The translations under genes were made by a program, and so were the position numbers. A stretch of DNA of 64,000 nucleotides, from positions 625,001 to 689,000 of the forward strand of contig NC_045142.1 in the NCBI RefSeq assembly GCF_008831285.2. Direction: 5' to 3'. Shown in pieces: positions 36,881 through 49,913 of the stretch (position 1 is its first letter; each line of letters begins with the position of its first letter). The notes below the pieces were generated by a model. It saw only the letters and a program-made list of their open reading frames with translations. It was not told the DNA's origin and searched no databases. The DNA is from Nymphaea colorata (Eukaryota > Streptophyta > Magnoliopsida > Nymphaeales > Nymphaeaceae).

Positions 36881-38165
36881 AATTTTTTGAGTATTGGACC
36901 TATAACTATTAAGAGGCCAGTCACTAGATCTAGGGTTCACACACATAGATGCATGTACTTTAAAAAAGTAGATTGTAACGTTTGAAGTTTAGTCCTGTTT
37001 CAAAGACTGCCAAAGATCTTCAATTTATGAAGTTTAGTCTTACTTTAAAGATTGTCAAAGATTTTCAATAACTTTTAGGGAATGTTAAAGTGTTTAGTTG
37101 TGTTTGGTTTCTAACTTTGTTGACCCTAAAACCGAAACTCGTAGAGAATAGATTGGAATTTGTATGACCAAGGGCCCAAGCTCAATAATATGAGAGGACC
37201 AGATTGGAATTCATCAAACCAAGAGCCCAAGCCCAAGTCCGATGTGGAAGTGGTCTGCATCGTCACACTAATTATCAAAATAGGTCTCCAGGCACAATAT
37301 CAACATCTAACAAAAGATCTATGTTCGGGTCAGATTTATATCAAATTGGATGCTTTCTCCATCCTACCAAAACTTGTGCTTGGGCACCTGATTTGAATAA
37401 CATTAAGGCCACTATCTTTTGAGTCGATTTTTTTACGCATGATACAATTTCTCTGCCATCCCCTTATTTTCTTGTAGTGCATGAAACTAACTCTGAAAGC
37501 TACCAACTTCATGGCATCTGAATGTCTTACTTTGCACAAGAAGGATGATCCTTTGAAATTTTAGGCAACAGTCGTACCCAGATGCTAAAACATGACAGCA
37601 ACGGTGACAGCCGCTGCTCTTTCTTAAAAGCTTTTCTAATTCATTGTATTCGTGGTTCAGTGGGACACTGTAAGAAATTTCTAAACTTGAGGCTCAAATA
37701 TGGAGTCGAGCTTATGTTGAAATTTTCCTTCGGATTGATCGTTAAACATTAGTCTTTCAGGTTCCACAGTTTAAAATTTTAAATATATGAAATTTACGCC
37801 CGCTACTTGTGCATAGACCCCACACATATTTTAATATTAGTTCACCTTTTTTTTTTCTTTTAAGCATTTATATTCTTTAATATTAATTCACCCTTATTTT
37901 TTTTTCTTAAGCATCCATTTGGGTTACATGAACAACTAAATTTAACAAAACCAAAATCATGCAAACAGCTAAACATTAGTTAAAAAGGGGCAGAAAAGGA
38001 AACAACAGTGGCATGGCCATGGTGAACAGAGGGAGGACACTACTTCCATGGCCATATTATTTCCCTCAAAGACACCATTAGCTACATATTACGTGATCTT
38101 GCAGAGACAGACATACAAGGAGAGGTGTTCTTCACACCATATAGCAGTCATCTATGGCCTGCCAT

Positions 38166-38955
38166 TCATTTGCCACACTTGCATGAAGAGCCACAGCTGC
38201 AGTTGGCGCCACACTTGCACCCATCATTCTCATACCCAACCATCTCCATGTCCTCAAAGTGCCTGCACCCCCCACACACATCCACACAGAGTTCCAGAAA
38301 AGTCATTGAATTTACAGGGGTTCTTAAACAGAAGATGGAAGAAAATGAAACAGAGATGAAGGTTGCATACTTGGCTTCAGGGGCAATACCAACGACGCTG
38401 ATCTCCATGATCTTTTCTCCAGAGAAGGAGAGATCAGGGAACATCTTGCACCTGCAACACCACAAAAAGTTGCCTCTTCAGTCATGGGGAGTAATTGAAT
38501 CTTCAATTGAAGGGACAAGGAAAAGAAAAATGAAAGAGAACACGAGAAATTTCAGTGAGCAGAACTGAGGAAATTGAAGCCGAAATTTTTTAAAACGTAA
38601 GACTTGTCATAAGAACAGAAGTTGATGCAGCTAAATGCATAAATCATAGGTCTAGATTTAGAGAAACAGTATATGAAAACATAGAATTTATATCAATCGA
38701 CTGCGTGCATGCATACAGAAAACGAGCAATAGAAAGAAAGATCACAGAGATGAAGAAAGCAGGAGATAGATGGCAAAGATCAAGGACCAAATTAAGAAAA
38801 GAAATCAAGCACGCATCGTCGTCAAGAAAATATCCAGAAATTCAGCTAAAAAAAAAAAAAAAACTTTTATTCAAGAAAAAAGATCTTTACCCTCCACAGC
38901 CCTTGCCGCAGCCGCAGCCAGAGCCGCATCCGCAGTTTCCACCACAGCAAGACAT
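38166..38955 (-). CDS. MT2: Type 2 metallothionein, copy 2 of the array
   Basis: Three exons (38955-38891, 38451-38371, 38262-38166), with introns of 439 and 108 bp, encode 80 aa. Exons 1 and 2 have exactly the lengths and phases of the neighbouring copies (65 and 81 nt), so the copies arose by duplication. The N-terminal domain [20 protein letters not shown] plus GCK has eight Cys in the standard spacing. The linker MFPDLSFSGEKIMEISVVGI is typical of type 2. The C-terminal domain is CKCGANCSCGSSCKCGK. It has six Cys, but with three residues rather than two between the last pairs, and a GK tail in place of the usual ending CK. This is a one-residue change in the second metal cluster. A good TATA box lies about 100 bp upstream. 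The role is cytosolic metal buffering, inferred from the family. Confidence 0.95.
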
Positions 38956-39051
38956 TTTCTCTCCCTAGACTTCTGCTGAAGAGCCCTCCCCCCAACAAAT
39001 CTAAACAACACTCTTGGCTGCCCTGCCTGAACGCCATTGGACTTACTTAGG

Positions 39052-39060
39052 CTTATATAG
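39052..39060 (-). promoter_or_regulatory. TATA box of metallothionein copy 2
   Basis: CTATATAAG on the minus strand, 97-105 bp upstream of the start codon, a typical plant distance allowing for a leader of about 65 bases. Confidence 0.65.
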
Positions 39061-42000
39061 AGCGCAGGGGAGGCGAGGTGGGCTTCCCTACCGTCCACGT
39101 GTCACCATCTTAGGCAACGAGTAAATTACTTTTGGCCCATTTATTTAGGCAGACGTCACCGTCCTTTATCATTATCTGTATCTCCAATTGATTGCACCAC
39201 CTTTCCTTTTCCCAATCCCCGTTTCACTTTTTTTCGTTAAAATTGACCAAAAAATTTGGAAAAACGGCTGCGCCGTATCGGATTTCCGTAGTCCAAGTTC
39301 AGGAACTGGGCCGAGCTCACCTAAAATAGTTCCAGATGATATTTAATTTTTCAATTTGGTGTAGTAAGTATTTGTTGTTGATATAAAGGATCTATGTTTG
39401 TAATGATTTATTCTATTCACGGGAAGGAAAAAGAAGAGAGATATTTTTTGGGCTCGAGATGTGATGCAATCATCTTAAACAGTCAGCTAAGAAGTTAAAA
39501 AAGTTCTTTGAAATGGGCTTATAACATAACAACAACAGAAGAAGAATGAACTTTCATGAAAAGCAATCTTCTGAGTTTCGAAGCCGATTCTTTATGGACT
39601 CGGTTCGATGAGGAAAACGGTCCAGCCCTCCCACTGCATTCGGTTATCGAAAAATGGTTTTTTAGGAGTCATTTTCTTGATGGAACTGGAGCAGGAAGAA
39701 CCTGTTGCCTTCCAGAAAATACCTGCCATTGCTAGATCTTTCCTGCTCACGGAGTCGCCGCCGACACCCAACGAACAATCTAGAACGTTTATTTGTTTAT
39801 TTACTTTTACCATTTGCACACAAAATATTATGCAGAAATTGAGTTTTATAAAGGTTTATTATTTAAACTTTGTTTGAACTATTACAAATTTCATTTCATG
39901 TTTTTCTCTTGACAAATCTTGGGTATATTATCTTGCATCCATCTTCTCAATCAAGTTTTTGAAACAATGATTAAAGGAATAATACATGGAGAGTATATTT
40001 ATGCGCATATACAATAAATTTGGCTATGTAACAGTCGTGGCTTGATCTTGTGCATTGAATTGAAGACACTCAAGGGAGATTTGAATCTTTAATATATATA
40101 TCGGACAAGAACGGGAAGGAAAGCAATATTCTACCATACATGTATTAATGAATTTATCATATATAAAATAAAAGTGACAAAGACATTTGGTAGGTTTGAT
40201 GGGCTAATCATGTCCCGTCTTTCCTTTCGTGATTCCAAAGAGGCTATGGAAAAAGGATTAAGAAATTAATGGGATTTTCAAAAAGCAATAGGGGAGATAC
40301 ATGTAACGCTTGAAAAACGTTCAACGAATCTATGACAGTATCATATATATTATAGTCTACCTGATGCACGCGTCTCCAAACTTTTAAATATGAACAATTT
40401 CCCCCCCCCAAAAAAAAAGGATCAGTGATAATAATTTGGCTGTTGCCTACTATTGTAGATAGAAATGACTTATGAAAATCAGAAATCATTGATTGGGCAA
40501 TTCCTATGTTACCACGGTCCAGTTTTGCTTAATATAACGAGAAAAATCGGTAGGTATTGAACGCTTAGATGCTAGGCCAGTAAGAAATCATTTTGACCCT
40601 TAATAATCTCAAATATAACTCCATAGAAAATGATTTTACAAGAACAAAACATAGAAATTTCATGGTTAGCTACCTATCGCAATGAGGCAGAAGCTTAAAT
40701 GTTCATATGACACCAAAAAAGTGGTGATCAAAATCAAATATTATATACATATATATAGTGGAATTCAACTTGCTAGATGGCAGATGTCGTCAGATAGTTA
40801 AAATTTTAAAATATGTAAAAGACCGTCACTATAAGGACATTAGCGATTATTTATAGTGCAGAGATAGTTTCATACTTTTAATGGTAGGTCATGGTGTTTG
40901 TCAGTGACATTTTTTTTTTTTTATATTTTTTTAACATATGACAATGTTCAACACTTGAGAGATTTGAGTTTTCATACACACTCACACAGAGAGAAGAGTT
41001 TAAATTTCAGGCTACTTAAAAGAGATTGAATTACTTGAATTTTAGCGGAAGGTTTACACCAAAATTCATGCAGAGTTCCATCAAACTGAGGAGCTTATCA
41101 TTTTTTATTTTATGCAGGGGGCAAAGGTCCGATTCCTTCTCCATGGATCTCAAACACTCCAGAGGTCAACAAAGAAACCAAACCTACTTGACTTCTTGTC
41201 TACAAAGACAATTTAATTTTTAGACAAAATATCAATAATGGGGTTGGGAAGGTCAAGTTCTATCTAAATGCATGGCTTTTGGGAAGGGCGGCCTTACACT
41301 CACCCGGAAAAAAAAAAAAAAAATGCTTGACAGAGACGGACCAGAACGTAGCTAGGCATTATCTAGGACGTCTATCCTTTTAAGTTTCTTGCCCATCAGC
41401 CCATCCAAAACCTCAATTATTTTAGATTCCCCAAACACGAAAAGGATTGCCCTTGTCCTTTCGCATATAAATAATATACGCAAGTTGCCTTACAATGAAA
41501 GGAGAATACCGTTTCTCCACTAACACACTTTGCGTGTGTTTGATTGTCTAGGATGGGTTAATTTCTGCATACGCCAAGGCAAGGTGTATCTAGTGAAGTT
41601 TATAAGCTGACATATCCAATGAATTTTTTTTGCTGCTGCTTCCAATTCTATAATATTAGATAGCAAGGTGTACCTTTAAAGTCAAGGATATTTATATCAT
41701 ACATATATATATATATATAATCCTTTAGCCATATGGAGCTCCATCTATTCATAGGATTCAGATGCAATGGCATCGGGTGGTGTGCTCTCTCTCATTGTGG
41801 GAAGCCGTCCAAATCTGAAGGGAGAAATCCACAAAAAATTGATTGATTGGTAAGAAGGTCCTGGTAAGATCATTCATTAGGTCAATGGAACGTTGGAAGG
41901 CCTTAATATTCTTCACACGTTACGCTGCCGTGCACTGTGAAGACTTTCTTGTACTGATTCTTTTCCTTTTCTTCGATAATTTGAAACTTTATGGTGATTG

Positions 42001-42776
42001 AGAAGATTTGCTTTCTTCGACATGACCCCGCCCCACTAACCATACACCCACTGTCTATTCTATTCTAAGGTCCACTTCATAGGGAACGCATCTTTATACA
42101 TATACATACAATCTGCATATATATATACACACACACACACCTTTTGATACACATTTTAATTTGTATTGTTTAGTGTTCCGGATCCCACAAAAATGATACA
42201 GAGAAGGGGTCCCCATTAGTCGTACTAAATCGGCCTGCATTTTTGTTGTTAAACATAACAATTGCTCATTTCTAATGTTTTTACTATTATGTTGAGTAAA
42301 TATTAAGGTTAGGGATGCCAAGTTTCCCATATAATTTGATTCGGGTCCAAACCCAATATTAAGATTTTATAAGAAAATCCATGCGTAATTTGCAGTGGAT
42401 ATTTATTTGGATCCATGTCAAACTTAAGTCTCAAATTTAGTTTCGATTATTAGACAACTTCAGAGTCCCAATCTGATTTAGATAGATTTTGAATCGGATA
42501 CGTAATTGTGTACACCCTGCCTGAGTCCTTCCAAATGACTACGGACAATCAATAATTCAATCGGATAGGTAGTCGGTCAGGCTACGGACCCAATTCAATA
42601 ATTCAGTTGCACCAGAAGAAGACATTATTTGTATCGATTTAAAAACATGAAAGGCATACACAAAGTAAGCAAAAATATGTCAGAAATAATAAACCAATGA
42701 ACTTTGTATAAAACGTAGCATTACTGTATCAGCCGGTGCCTTAAATTGTTTTTCAGAATATTTATATCGTCCCTAC

Positions 42777-42780
<4 letters not shown>

Positions 42781-42826
<46 letters not shown>
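42781..42826. repeat. (GA)n microsatellite
   Basis: An uninterrupted GA run of about 46 bp. Confidence 0.97.
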
Positions 42827-42832
<6 letters not shown>

Positions 42833-45140
42833 AGGTGGACCCAAGTACGATTGTTCCTTGAGCTTGACTCGTATGGCCAGACTGAGCCTTTTGCCGGGTC
42901 ACCTTTTTGTATGAGTGTTTTGGCTGGACTTGGGCAAATCCTTAAAAGCTTGATAAGTACTTGGCTTGATGTTTACGCAGCACCAATCAATCATACGATA
43001 GTGCCTCTTGTTTAGTCTAATTACTCAAGTTCATTAAATAGTTTGGTTCACATCATTTTGAAAAGAGTAATTGGCGCAATGGTCAGGATAAGGAGGAGGG
43101 CTAATCGGCTGTCAGTTCCCGTTTCAAATTCTCCGGATGTTATTTCTCTGTACTGCAAAAAATACGCATCATTATGTAAATTGAAACATAACAGATATGC
43201 TACCCTTAAACACCGCCCTGACGGTGAGATTTCCTCCCAATCACCAAAAAGAATAGTTTGGTTCACGTCAAGGCCTAACCTTACCAATATATTTGAAAAG
43301 GAAAAAAAATGTTTTGCTGTTTTATACACAGTTTTGTCCTTTATCACCGCTCTCAGAGTCTCAAACGAACGATAGTTATAAAGGTTGCGATTAGACATAT
43401 TTGGTTATTGATCAGATTTTGTGTCCATTAAGCAAGATCTAGTTGCTAGCTAATCAAATTTGGACTTAGTACTTAGTTTTACAATTGAATCAAATCCTCC
43501 TCCAAAATCCGACTGCGACCCAATTACATGTAAACATCAGTCCTGACAATAGTCGATCCAAGTTTAGGTGTGGAAAATAAGATTCTCATCCAAATCAGAC
43601 CTTGTGTTCGTTGGACCAAGTTTGGTTTTGGAAAGTAGTAGCATTCAAATTTGAGTTCGATTACATGGCAGAGTTGTACAAGTTGAAGCGCTGCATACTT
43701 CAACCTTAGCAGCAATGCATTTTTGGGCTTTTGGGACAGGGAAAAGACCGCAGCAGAATGAAATATTTCTCCTGCTCACCCAAAAAAAAAAAAAATCCTG
43801 CAAAGGTCAATGAGACCTTAATCTAAACTGCTTGCATTCCCCGATAAGTGGTGACCAATAACATCACTAGTGATCACACTTTTTAGTTGGTTTTCTAAAA
43901 GTATGTGGCGCTGTTGGTGTTTCACTTTCACAATGTCACCCACTGGTCGATTTCATCTGCATGCACGAATCTCCATACATACAGTAACGAGATAAATAAA
44001 TATTTTGCCAATATCTGATCATATCTGGCCGTGTTGACACGAGCGGCGAGACAGGTTTGCATGTGAAACATACCAAAAATAAAGGCTACAAGCTAGCTGG
44101 TGGAATCAAAGTAGGAAGTTTTGTGCCTGCAGGGACCAAGTTAGGCACATTGTGCGGGCTATGGGTTCATGGGTCTGGACCCACTTGTACTGTACGTGGG
44201 TTTACTTAATCCTGTCAAGATCACCATAGGTCTGTCTTCCACCATGATTTGTATTCTTCCACAGTGACCAGACACGGATCTTGGCAGCTAGCCTTCTTCT
44301 CTTGGGAATCAAGAACCATGTGCAAAGTAAGACACTGCTATTGGTGGTAGCACAAAGTACTCCACTGACGTTTGTTCTTTAGCTTAGAAAAAGTACCGCA
44401 CACTACCAATGGTGCAAATTTGTTCAAAGCAAGATACAGTTTGTTCTTAAAAGATAAAGAATTGGACAAATCTTTAACTGTGGCACTCAATCTACCAAGG
44501 ATTGGGCTCCCCAAAGCAACAACATAGTTATTGGGCATAAAAGAGTACTGGTTTTCATAAGATTCTATTGATGGGTTTTCTTTTTTTTTTCTTTTTTTTT
44601 TTTTGTATTATTGGGTTGAACCCTGTTAAAGATGCTTCCTCTTAACTAACAAGGGTGAATAAAGTTTACGAAAGTCGATATAGTTCTTCTCCTAATATTC
44701 GTGTTTATTAGGGATGCAAATGAGCTGGTTCTAGATGTGCCAGGTCAGTTGTTAAGAGTGCCAACTTATTAGTTTCTTTTGGATCTGAATGATTTGATCA
44801 ATCTCTAATAAATGCCTATCACAAGAAAGCAACGCACAGTCTTGTATCCACAAATACCTGATCTTTTTGTTTTTTTTTTTTTTCTTGGGGAGGGCAGGGG
44901 TTGGGTTCATGTCTAGCTAACACGTGCTTATTTCGATTCTTGTGGGTACTATTCTCGTGAGCCATTAAAGGTGGGGTGCGCTCAAATAAGGTGGACCGCT
45001 GCCCACTTAAACATGAAGAGAGGTACACTTGGTATTCAGGTTGAGCTTGTTTACATGAAAAGCCAGTGAAATCGAGCTCAAACTTCATACAATCTGCAAG
45101 TCATGCATAAGTTGATTTGTCTCCAAAAAACCAACTTTGT

Positions 45141-45171
<31 letters not shown>

Positions 45172-45420
45172 TTTATGTAGAATAATTTTAAGCTCCCATG
45201 TGCTGGATTTACCAGGGTCAGAGTGCGATTTCTTCTTTGCCATATGGCTTTGCCAACCCTGTACTTCCTATGGCTACAATTTACAAAGTTGTAAATAAAA
45301 AAAAAAACCATCACACGAGCAACAGTTTATGCCTTTAGCAACTTTTTATGGTGCTTTAGCAACAATTTATAGCACTTTTAATAACAAACTTCTAATTTTT
45401 GGCTATCCAGTCAATCCTTT

Positions 45421-45421
<1 letters not shown>

Positions 45422-45466
<45 letters not shown>

Positions 45467-45487
45467 GTATATATATATATATATACA

Positions 45488-45518
<31 letters not shown>
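45422..45518. repeat. (CT)n-T6-(TA)n-(AG)n compound, inverted-repeat microsatellite
   Basis: CT repeat (45422-45460), TTTTTTG, TA repeat (about 45468-45485), CACAA, then AG repeat (about 45490-45518). The CT and AG arms are complementary, and the TA centre is self-complementary. The whole tract can form a hairpin or cruciform of nearly 100 bp. Confidence 0.95.
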
Positions 45519-45519
<1 letters not shown>

Positions 45520-46502
45520 TTTATGTCCTTTAAAGTTTCAAAAGGTCGCTTTCGGCGTAGTTACTTGTGAGTTATTTGATCATATTATTAAACACCTAAC
45601 GTGACCAAGTACTTGTTTCCTTTATTTAAAGCTTTTAATTTCAAGCACCATCTTATGTAGAGAAAAAATTTTCCGGCAATGGATGAATGGTTCAAGCACG
45701 CATATATGCTGACATCAACACAAAAGGTTATTAAATATTGTACTGTCAATTTGTTTCCATGAATTTAAATGCCTAATTAAGGGGCAGCCCATTAATCATG
45801 TTTCATAAAACTGATAAATTTAATAATATTAATTAATTATTTTTTAATCACTAGTTGAACATTTCACATGTATGAGTTGCTTCTAGAAAACACAGGTGAG
45901 GAAGTTCACTTCAACTAGCAACCAGCCACCTAACAGTCGGTGGTCCAAGCTCGATCAAAACAGGATATATGCACACAACTCAATCTCATGCCAGATGCTT
46001 TGTTTTGTTGATGCTTTCCTCCATAGATTGTTTTCTTTGAATTAGTTGGGTTCTCTCTCTTCTACCCATACCGGCTAAGACAAAGGAGCTTCCCTTCTGA
46101 AAAAAAAAACTCAAGCAGAGAGATGACAGTAAAAAGCTACGAACATTCGATATGCAGAATTTTAATTATGAGCAGGAAAAGTTAGGGGCGTATGTAGAAT
46201 CCGAATTACTCATAAGATTTGACAAATTTTTATCGATCTTATGCGTTTGGACATGCATCGTCGTCTACACTGTTGGATTCGTCAAAATTTTTTTTAGGAA
46301 GATGCAGAACAGAGAGAAGAAACGAACGAGGTTGAAACGACAAGTGGAAGTTCTTTATTCATAATCACTGGTCTTCAGAAAGTACAGAGAGGAGTATTTC
46401 CAACTACAGACAAGTGATACCCAAGTGACAAAGATGACTCCTTTTCTCATTATTGCTTGGTTCTACTAGCAGGAGTAAACATTGCCATGGTGGGAAGTTG
46501 GT

Positions 46503-47176
46503 TCATTTATTGCAGCCGCAGTTGGGGCAGCTGCACTTGGGGCCACAGTTGCATCCTCCATTCGTAACCATGGCTCCTTCAAACACCTCCTCATATCTAT
46601 ATACACAGCAAATACCCGAACATTATTAATAAATCTGGAACATATAATTCTACCAGAAACTGCGTACATATATAGGAAAAACAACTAAAATGATTGGATA
46701 AATGAATGTTTTGAGCAATACCCAGTTTCTGAGGATACATCTACGATCCTGGATTCAACTGTTCTCTCGCTGAACATGCTTATTTCCGGGTACATCTTGC
46801 ACCTGCACCAAAGCAAAGTGATCAGTTTCAGGTCAGATTTCAATTCTTTTACAATTGGATGGTCCTCACACAAGCATGAATGAATTTATTTTTTCTGATT
46901 TGGGAGCATGGAATTATTTGACTGATAAAATTCTTCTTTGAGTTATATCTATACACAGAATAGATAATTAAGCACTCTGAATGCAGGCACACGAGCTCTT
47001 TCCAATAGTTTCCATGCCATCAGGTGGATGGCTCATCAAAGGCGCACAAGTGCACATGTGCACACACACACACACACAAACACACATATAAATAGAGAAA
47101 GAGATCAATACCCCCCACACCCATTGCCACACTTGCACCCAGAGCCACATCCACAATTTCCACCACAGCAAGACAT
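46503..47176 (-). CDS. MT2: Type 2 metallothionein, copy 3 of the array
   Basis: Three exons (47176-47112, 46802-46722, 46596-46503), with introns of 309 and 125 bp, encode 79 aa. Exon lengths and phases match the other copies. The N-terminal domain [20 protein letters not shown] plus GCK is the canonical type 2 form with eight Cys. The linker reads [20 protein letters not shown]... and keeps the CKMYP start seen in most type 2 proteins. The C-terminal domain is [16 protein letters not shown]. Its six Cys keep the canonical spacing, but the residues between them differ from the usual CKCGxNCxCxPCxCK, and the chain ends in NK. Splice donors here are GTATTG in both introns. A clear TATA box lies about 90 bp upstream. 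Metal binding is inferred from the cysteine pattern. It is the most upstream copy in the direction of transcription. Confidence 0.94.
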
Positions 47177-47263
47177 CTTCTTCTTCTCACCTCTCTGTGT
47201 TTCTGGCTATAGAACACTCTCAACAAGACTGCTGCTGGGATGAACTGAGATGTGTGAGCTACC

Positions 47264-47273
47264 CTATTTATAG
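47264..47273 (-). promoter_or_regulatory. TATA box of metallothionein copy 3
   Basis: CTATAAATAG on the minus strand, 88-97 bp upstream of the start codon, a consensus plant TATA box at a normal distance. Confidence 0.7.
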
Positions 47274-49663
47274 GCGTAATGGAGTTCACTTTTCTCCGGA
47301 TTTCTCATTTATTAATTCGAAGAAATCATTTGCACCCACTGCTTTTTTTTTTCTGGCCATGCTTTGTGGGGTTAGTGCTTTGATATAGACTTCAAGAATC
47401 TGCACATTCAGCAGCAAGTTAAGAAAGTCTTCAAGTTAAATATCTAAAACTTATTTTAGAAGAACTAAAAAAAAAAACAATAGTTTGAGCTTTCTTTGTT
47501 TATAAATCATTTCATTGGTTTTGAGATATGAAACACAAACAGACATACAATTTGGTCCCCTCCCTGCTTTTTGAAGCACATCTAAAATTAAATTGCCGGA
47601 CAAGGTTTTAATGGCTATGACATTTCCCTTTGAGAAAGCAACAAAGAAAACTTGGCATACTATTGAAGAAAACAATACATATGTGCTGTGAGCTTTATAG
47701 GGACTGATGTAGTGTCCTTTGTCCCTTCCCTTACACATTTTCAATGTCACAACCAATCACACTCTCCTAATTACACGTAACTTGGAATCTTGATTAAGAT
47801 GCTTAATCAAAAGAGACTGCCAATCATTTTTCTAATTACCCTTTTGCTTATGCAATTGAAAACCCAAATTTCATAAAAAAGCCAAGTTAGAATATTATGT
47901 TTCCGAAGCACCAATTTTTCGAAAATTCAAGTGTTTTTTTTTTCTTTTTAATGGTTGTCACTCAACCGATTAGGCCTCTGTGGCAATGGAACTCTTTGCT
48001 CGTCTTCTTTCTAGTACAGAGAAAATGCCTCAAGGATAGGAATACTACTTGAGTGCAGTACAAGTTAGGGTCTTTGTTGTACATCAGCCACAGATGAACA
48101 TTAGTGCAACGGAAAGGGCAGGGAAGGCAAGGCTCTTCTTTGGTGTGGGCAGTACATTCGGAGTCTTGTCTTGTGATATTTCTTTGGTGGGAACCACATG
48201 GTAAGAAGCACTGAAATAATTGAGGCCCTTATTCCAGAAGGCTAGCTCGCTCCAATTTCATTTTTTTCACTCAATTATAGTGCGTGTTTGGGATGTCTCA
48301 CTTTTTTTGTCCCACTTCTCGAATGGGACACAATTTGATGTTAAAGCCAGGACATGCAGGCTGATGGTACGTCCACAATTTTCTTCATAAAACAAAAAGT
48401 GAGGTAGAGTGTCCTGATCAAAATCATGCCATGATGGAACTGAATGTCCATTGTTCCCAGTTTCTGATTCAAGGGAGCTGCCAACGTGGGTCATTTGGCA
48501 ATGGAGTTTGAATCTTTGGCGCATGGCTTTTTATCACGACGACAAAGAGGCTGAACATGGTTCAACTTCTTTATATATTTCGATCATCAGCGGCTTCCTA
48601 CATGTGGTTACCAAGTTGGTAAAAGGAAAGAGAACAAGATTCCGGATGCATTCTTATAGTATAATCTGTTAGAAATCTACTTCGACGTTCTAGCCAACCA
48701 ATAACAAATAAAAGAAAGCATTTTTAATCTACTGTAAAGTGATACTTACAAAAATTGAAAAAAATACATCAAACTTCATATATTAAAGTGTTTCTATCAT
48801 TATAAGCAGGTAACTCAAATGCCGTGACATGAATCCTAAGTGATCACGACCCACATAACAAGCAATGTTGGACAAGAAAATGAGCCCTTGAACAGGTTAT
48901 TTAAAGCATCCCCAAATCTTTATGAATGTCATTATGTGAGGATGAGTGGTAGAGGACACAGCCTATAAATCATGTGGTTGTCAATCTCACAGTGTGAACA
49001 ACTTGATCAAATTGAAGTGAGTCGAGATCAGGATTGTCACTTGTTTCACCTTCTTCGTCGTAATCATATAAACTCTTTTTATTTGGGTTATCAGTGTACT
49101 CTCATCAATAAATCAATTTGACTTCAATCTCAATAAAATGCCATGGGCGATCCAACTTTACTACGAGTAAAGCTCATGTATAGTGCTGCATATTACATTC
49201 ATCCGAAGATATATCATAATGTCTCTTTAATTGCTGTGCCATCTTGCCCATTTCCTTTGATGGCAGGGAATCTTATAAGCAATTCGACTTGTTGGGTAGA
49301 ACAATTGAGAGCTCCAGTGAGAGCTCCAGTTTCAAGGAGCATAGCGTAGGTGGTTGAGCTACAGGCTTGTATAACGGCAGATTTATAGATCGATTCCTCT
49401 GGGCACTATGTTCATGTGTCTTAAGGTGGTAAAGTGTGACATGCAAGTTGAAGGGTGCACCGTTGTTATTGTTGACACTGACACAACTTAGGGCCCAAGA
49501 AGCAGGGGGAATGGGATGAACCTCTCGCTCACCTGAGAGATCGTTTCTCGAAGCCACGAGAAAACTCCTAATATCACAAGATGAGGGGGAGTTTCGTCTT
49601 TGCAGGCAGACAATAGGAACAAGCTCAAACAACATGGCGAGGGAACTGGGGTTTGATCCAGAG

Positions 49664-49913
49664 CTATGTCACCAGAATGCGGGGTGTGGGTACCGGTGCG
49701 ATATATCTCAAAAAATTATGGTGTGGTGGTGCGGTGAAGGTATTTATTATTATTATTAATTTATTATTATAATATATTAATAATATCAAATCTGATAAAG
49801 AAAACCTAAAAACAAAACTGAAATCAATAGGGTGTGGGTTGGGTGCGAATCTGGGTCGCACCCGCACGTCGACGCGGGTGCGTCACCAGGGTTGCCGCAC
49901 CCTGGTGACATAG
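49664..49913. mobile_element. Non-autonomous hAT-like element (MITE), 250 bp, with 8-bp target duplication
   Basis: The left end reads CTATGTCACCAG, and the right end is its exact reverse complement CTGGTGACATAG. Similarity extends to about 19 bp with two mismatches. The element is flanked on both sides by the same 8 bases ATCCAGAG (49656-49663 and 49914-49921). An 8-bp duplication is the hallmark of the hAT superfamily. The centre is an AT-rich TATTATTATTA-type filler, and no coding sequence is present. Intact ends and a perfect duplication suggest a fairly recent insertion. The terminal bases differ from the commonest CAGGGGTG-type hAT ends, so another superfamily making 8-bp duplications cannot be fully excluded. 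Confidence 0.85.
49882..49909. repeat. Subterminal perfect hairpin in the hAT-like element
   Basis: GTCACCAGGGT, a 6-base loop TGCCGC, then ACCCTGGTGAC: an 11-bp perfect stem next to the right terminus that repeats the terminal CACCAG/CTGGTG word. Confidence 0.95.

Larger units (their letters stand above)
34996..38165. other. Intergenic spacer between metallothionein copies 1 and 2
   Basis: The left edge is the copy 1 promoter. It holds a long (TA)n(GA)n tract at 35617-35692 and a possible LTR-element remnant at about 36480-36880. There is also an unassigned stretch at 35780-36250, open on both strands, that I cannot match to a family. No gene is supported. Confidence 0.5.
39061..46502. other. 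Long intergenic spacer between metallothionein copies 2 and 3
   Basis: No gene is recognised. It contains poly-A and poly-T runs, a (GA)n run at 42781-42826, a hairpin-capable compound microsatellite at 45422-45518, and diverged repeat-like DNA rich in GGATTC/GAATCC words at about 42300-42560. TAGGGATGCAAA and TAGGGATGCCAA motifs near 44709 and 42309 resemble plant hAT ends but lack visible partners. A short minus-strand frame at 39592-39819 matches nothing I know. Confidence 0.5.

Noticed and set aside
38125-38568. Plus-strand 147-codon frame, His/Pro/Ser-rich
   Set aside because: It runs antisense through exons 2-3 of metallothionein copy 2. Cys codons on the coding strand create the open frame.
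45139-45162. TA-repeat as a possible promoter or origin
   Set aside because: It is one of many TA microsatellites in the window, with no gene start nearby.
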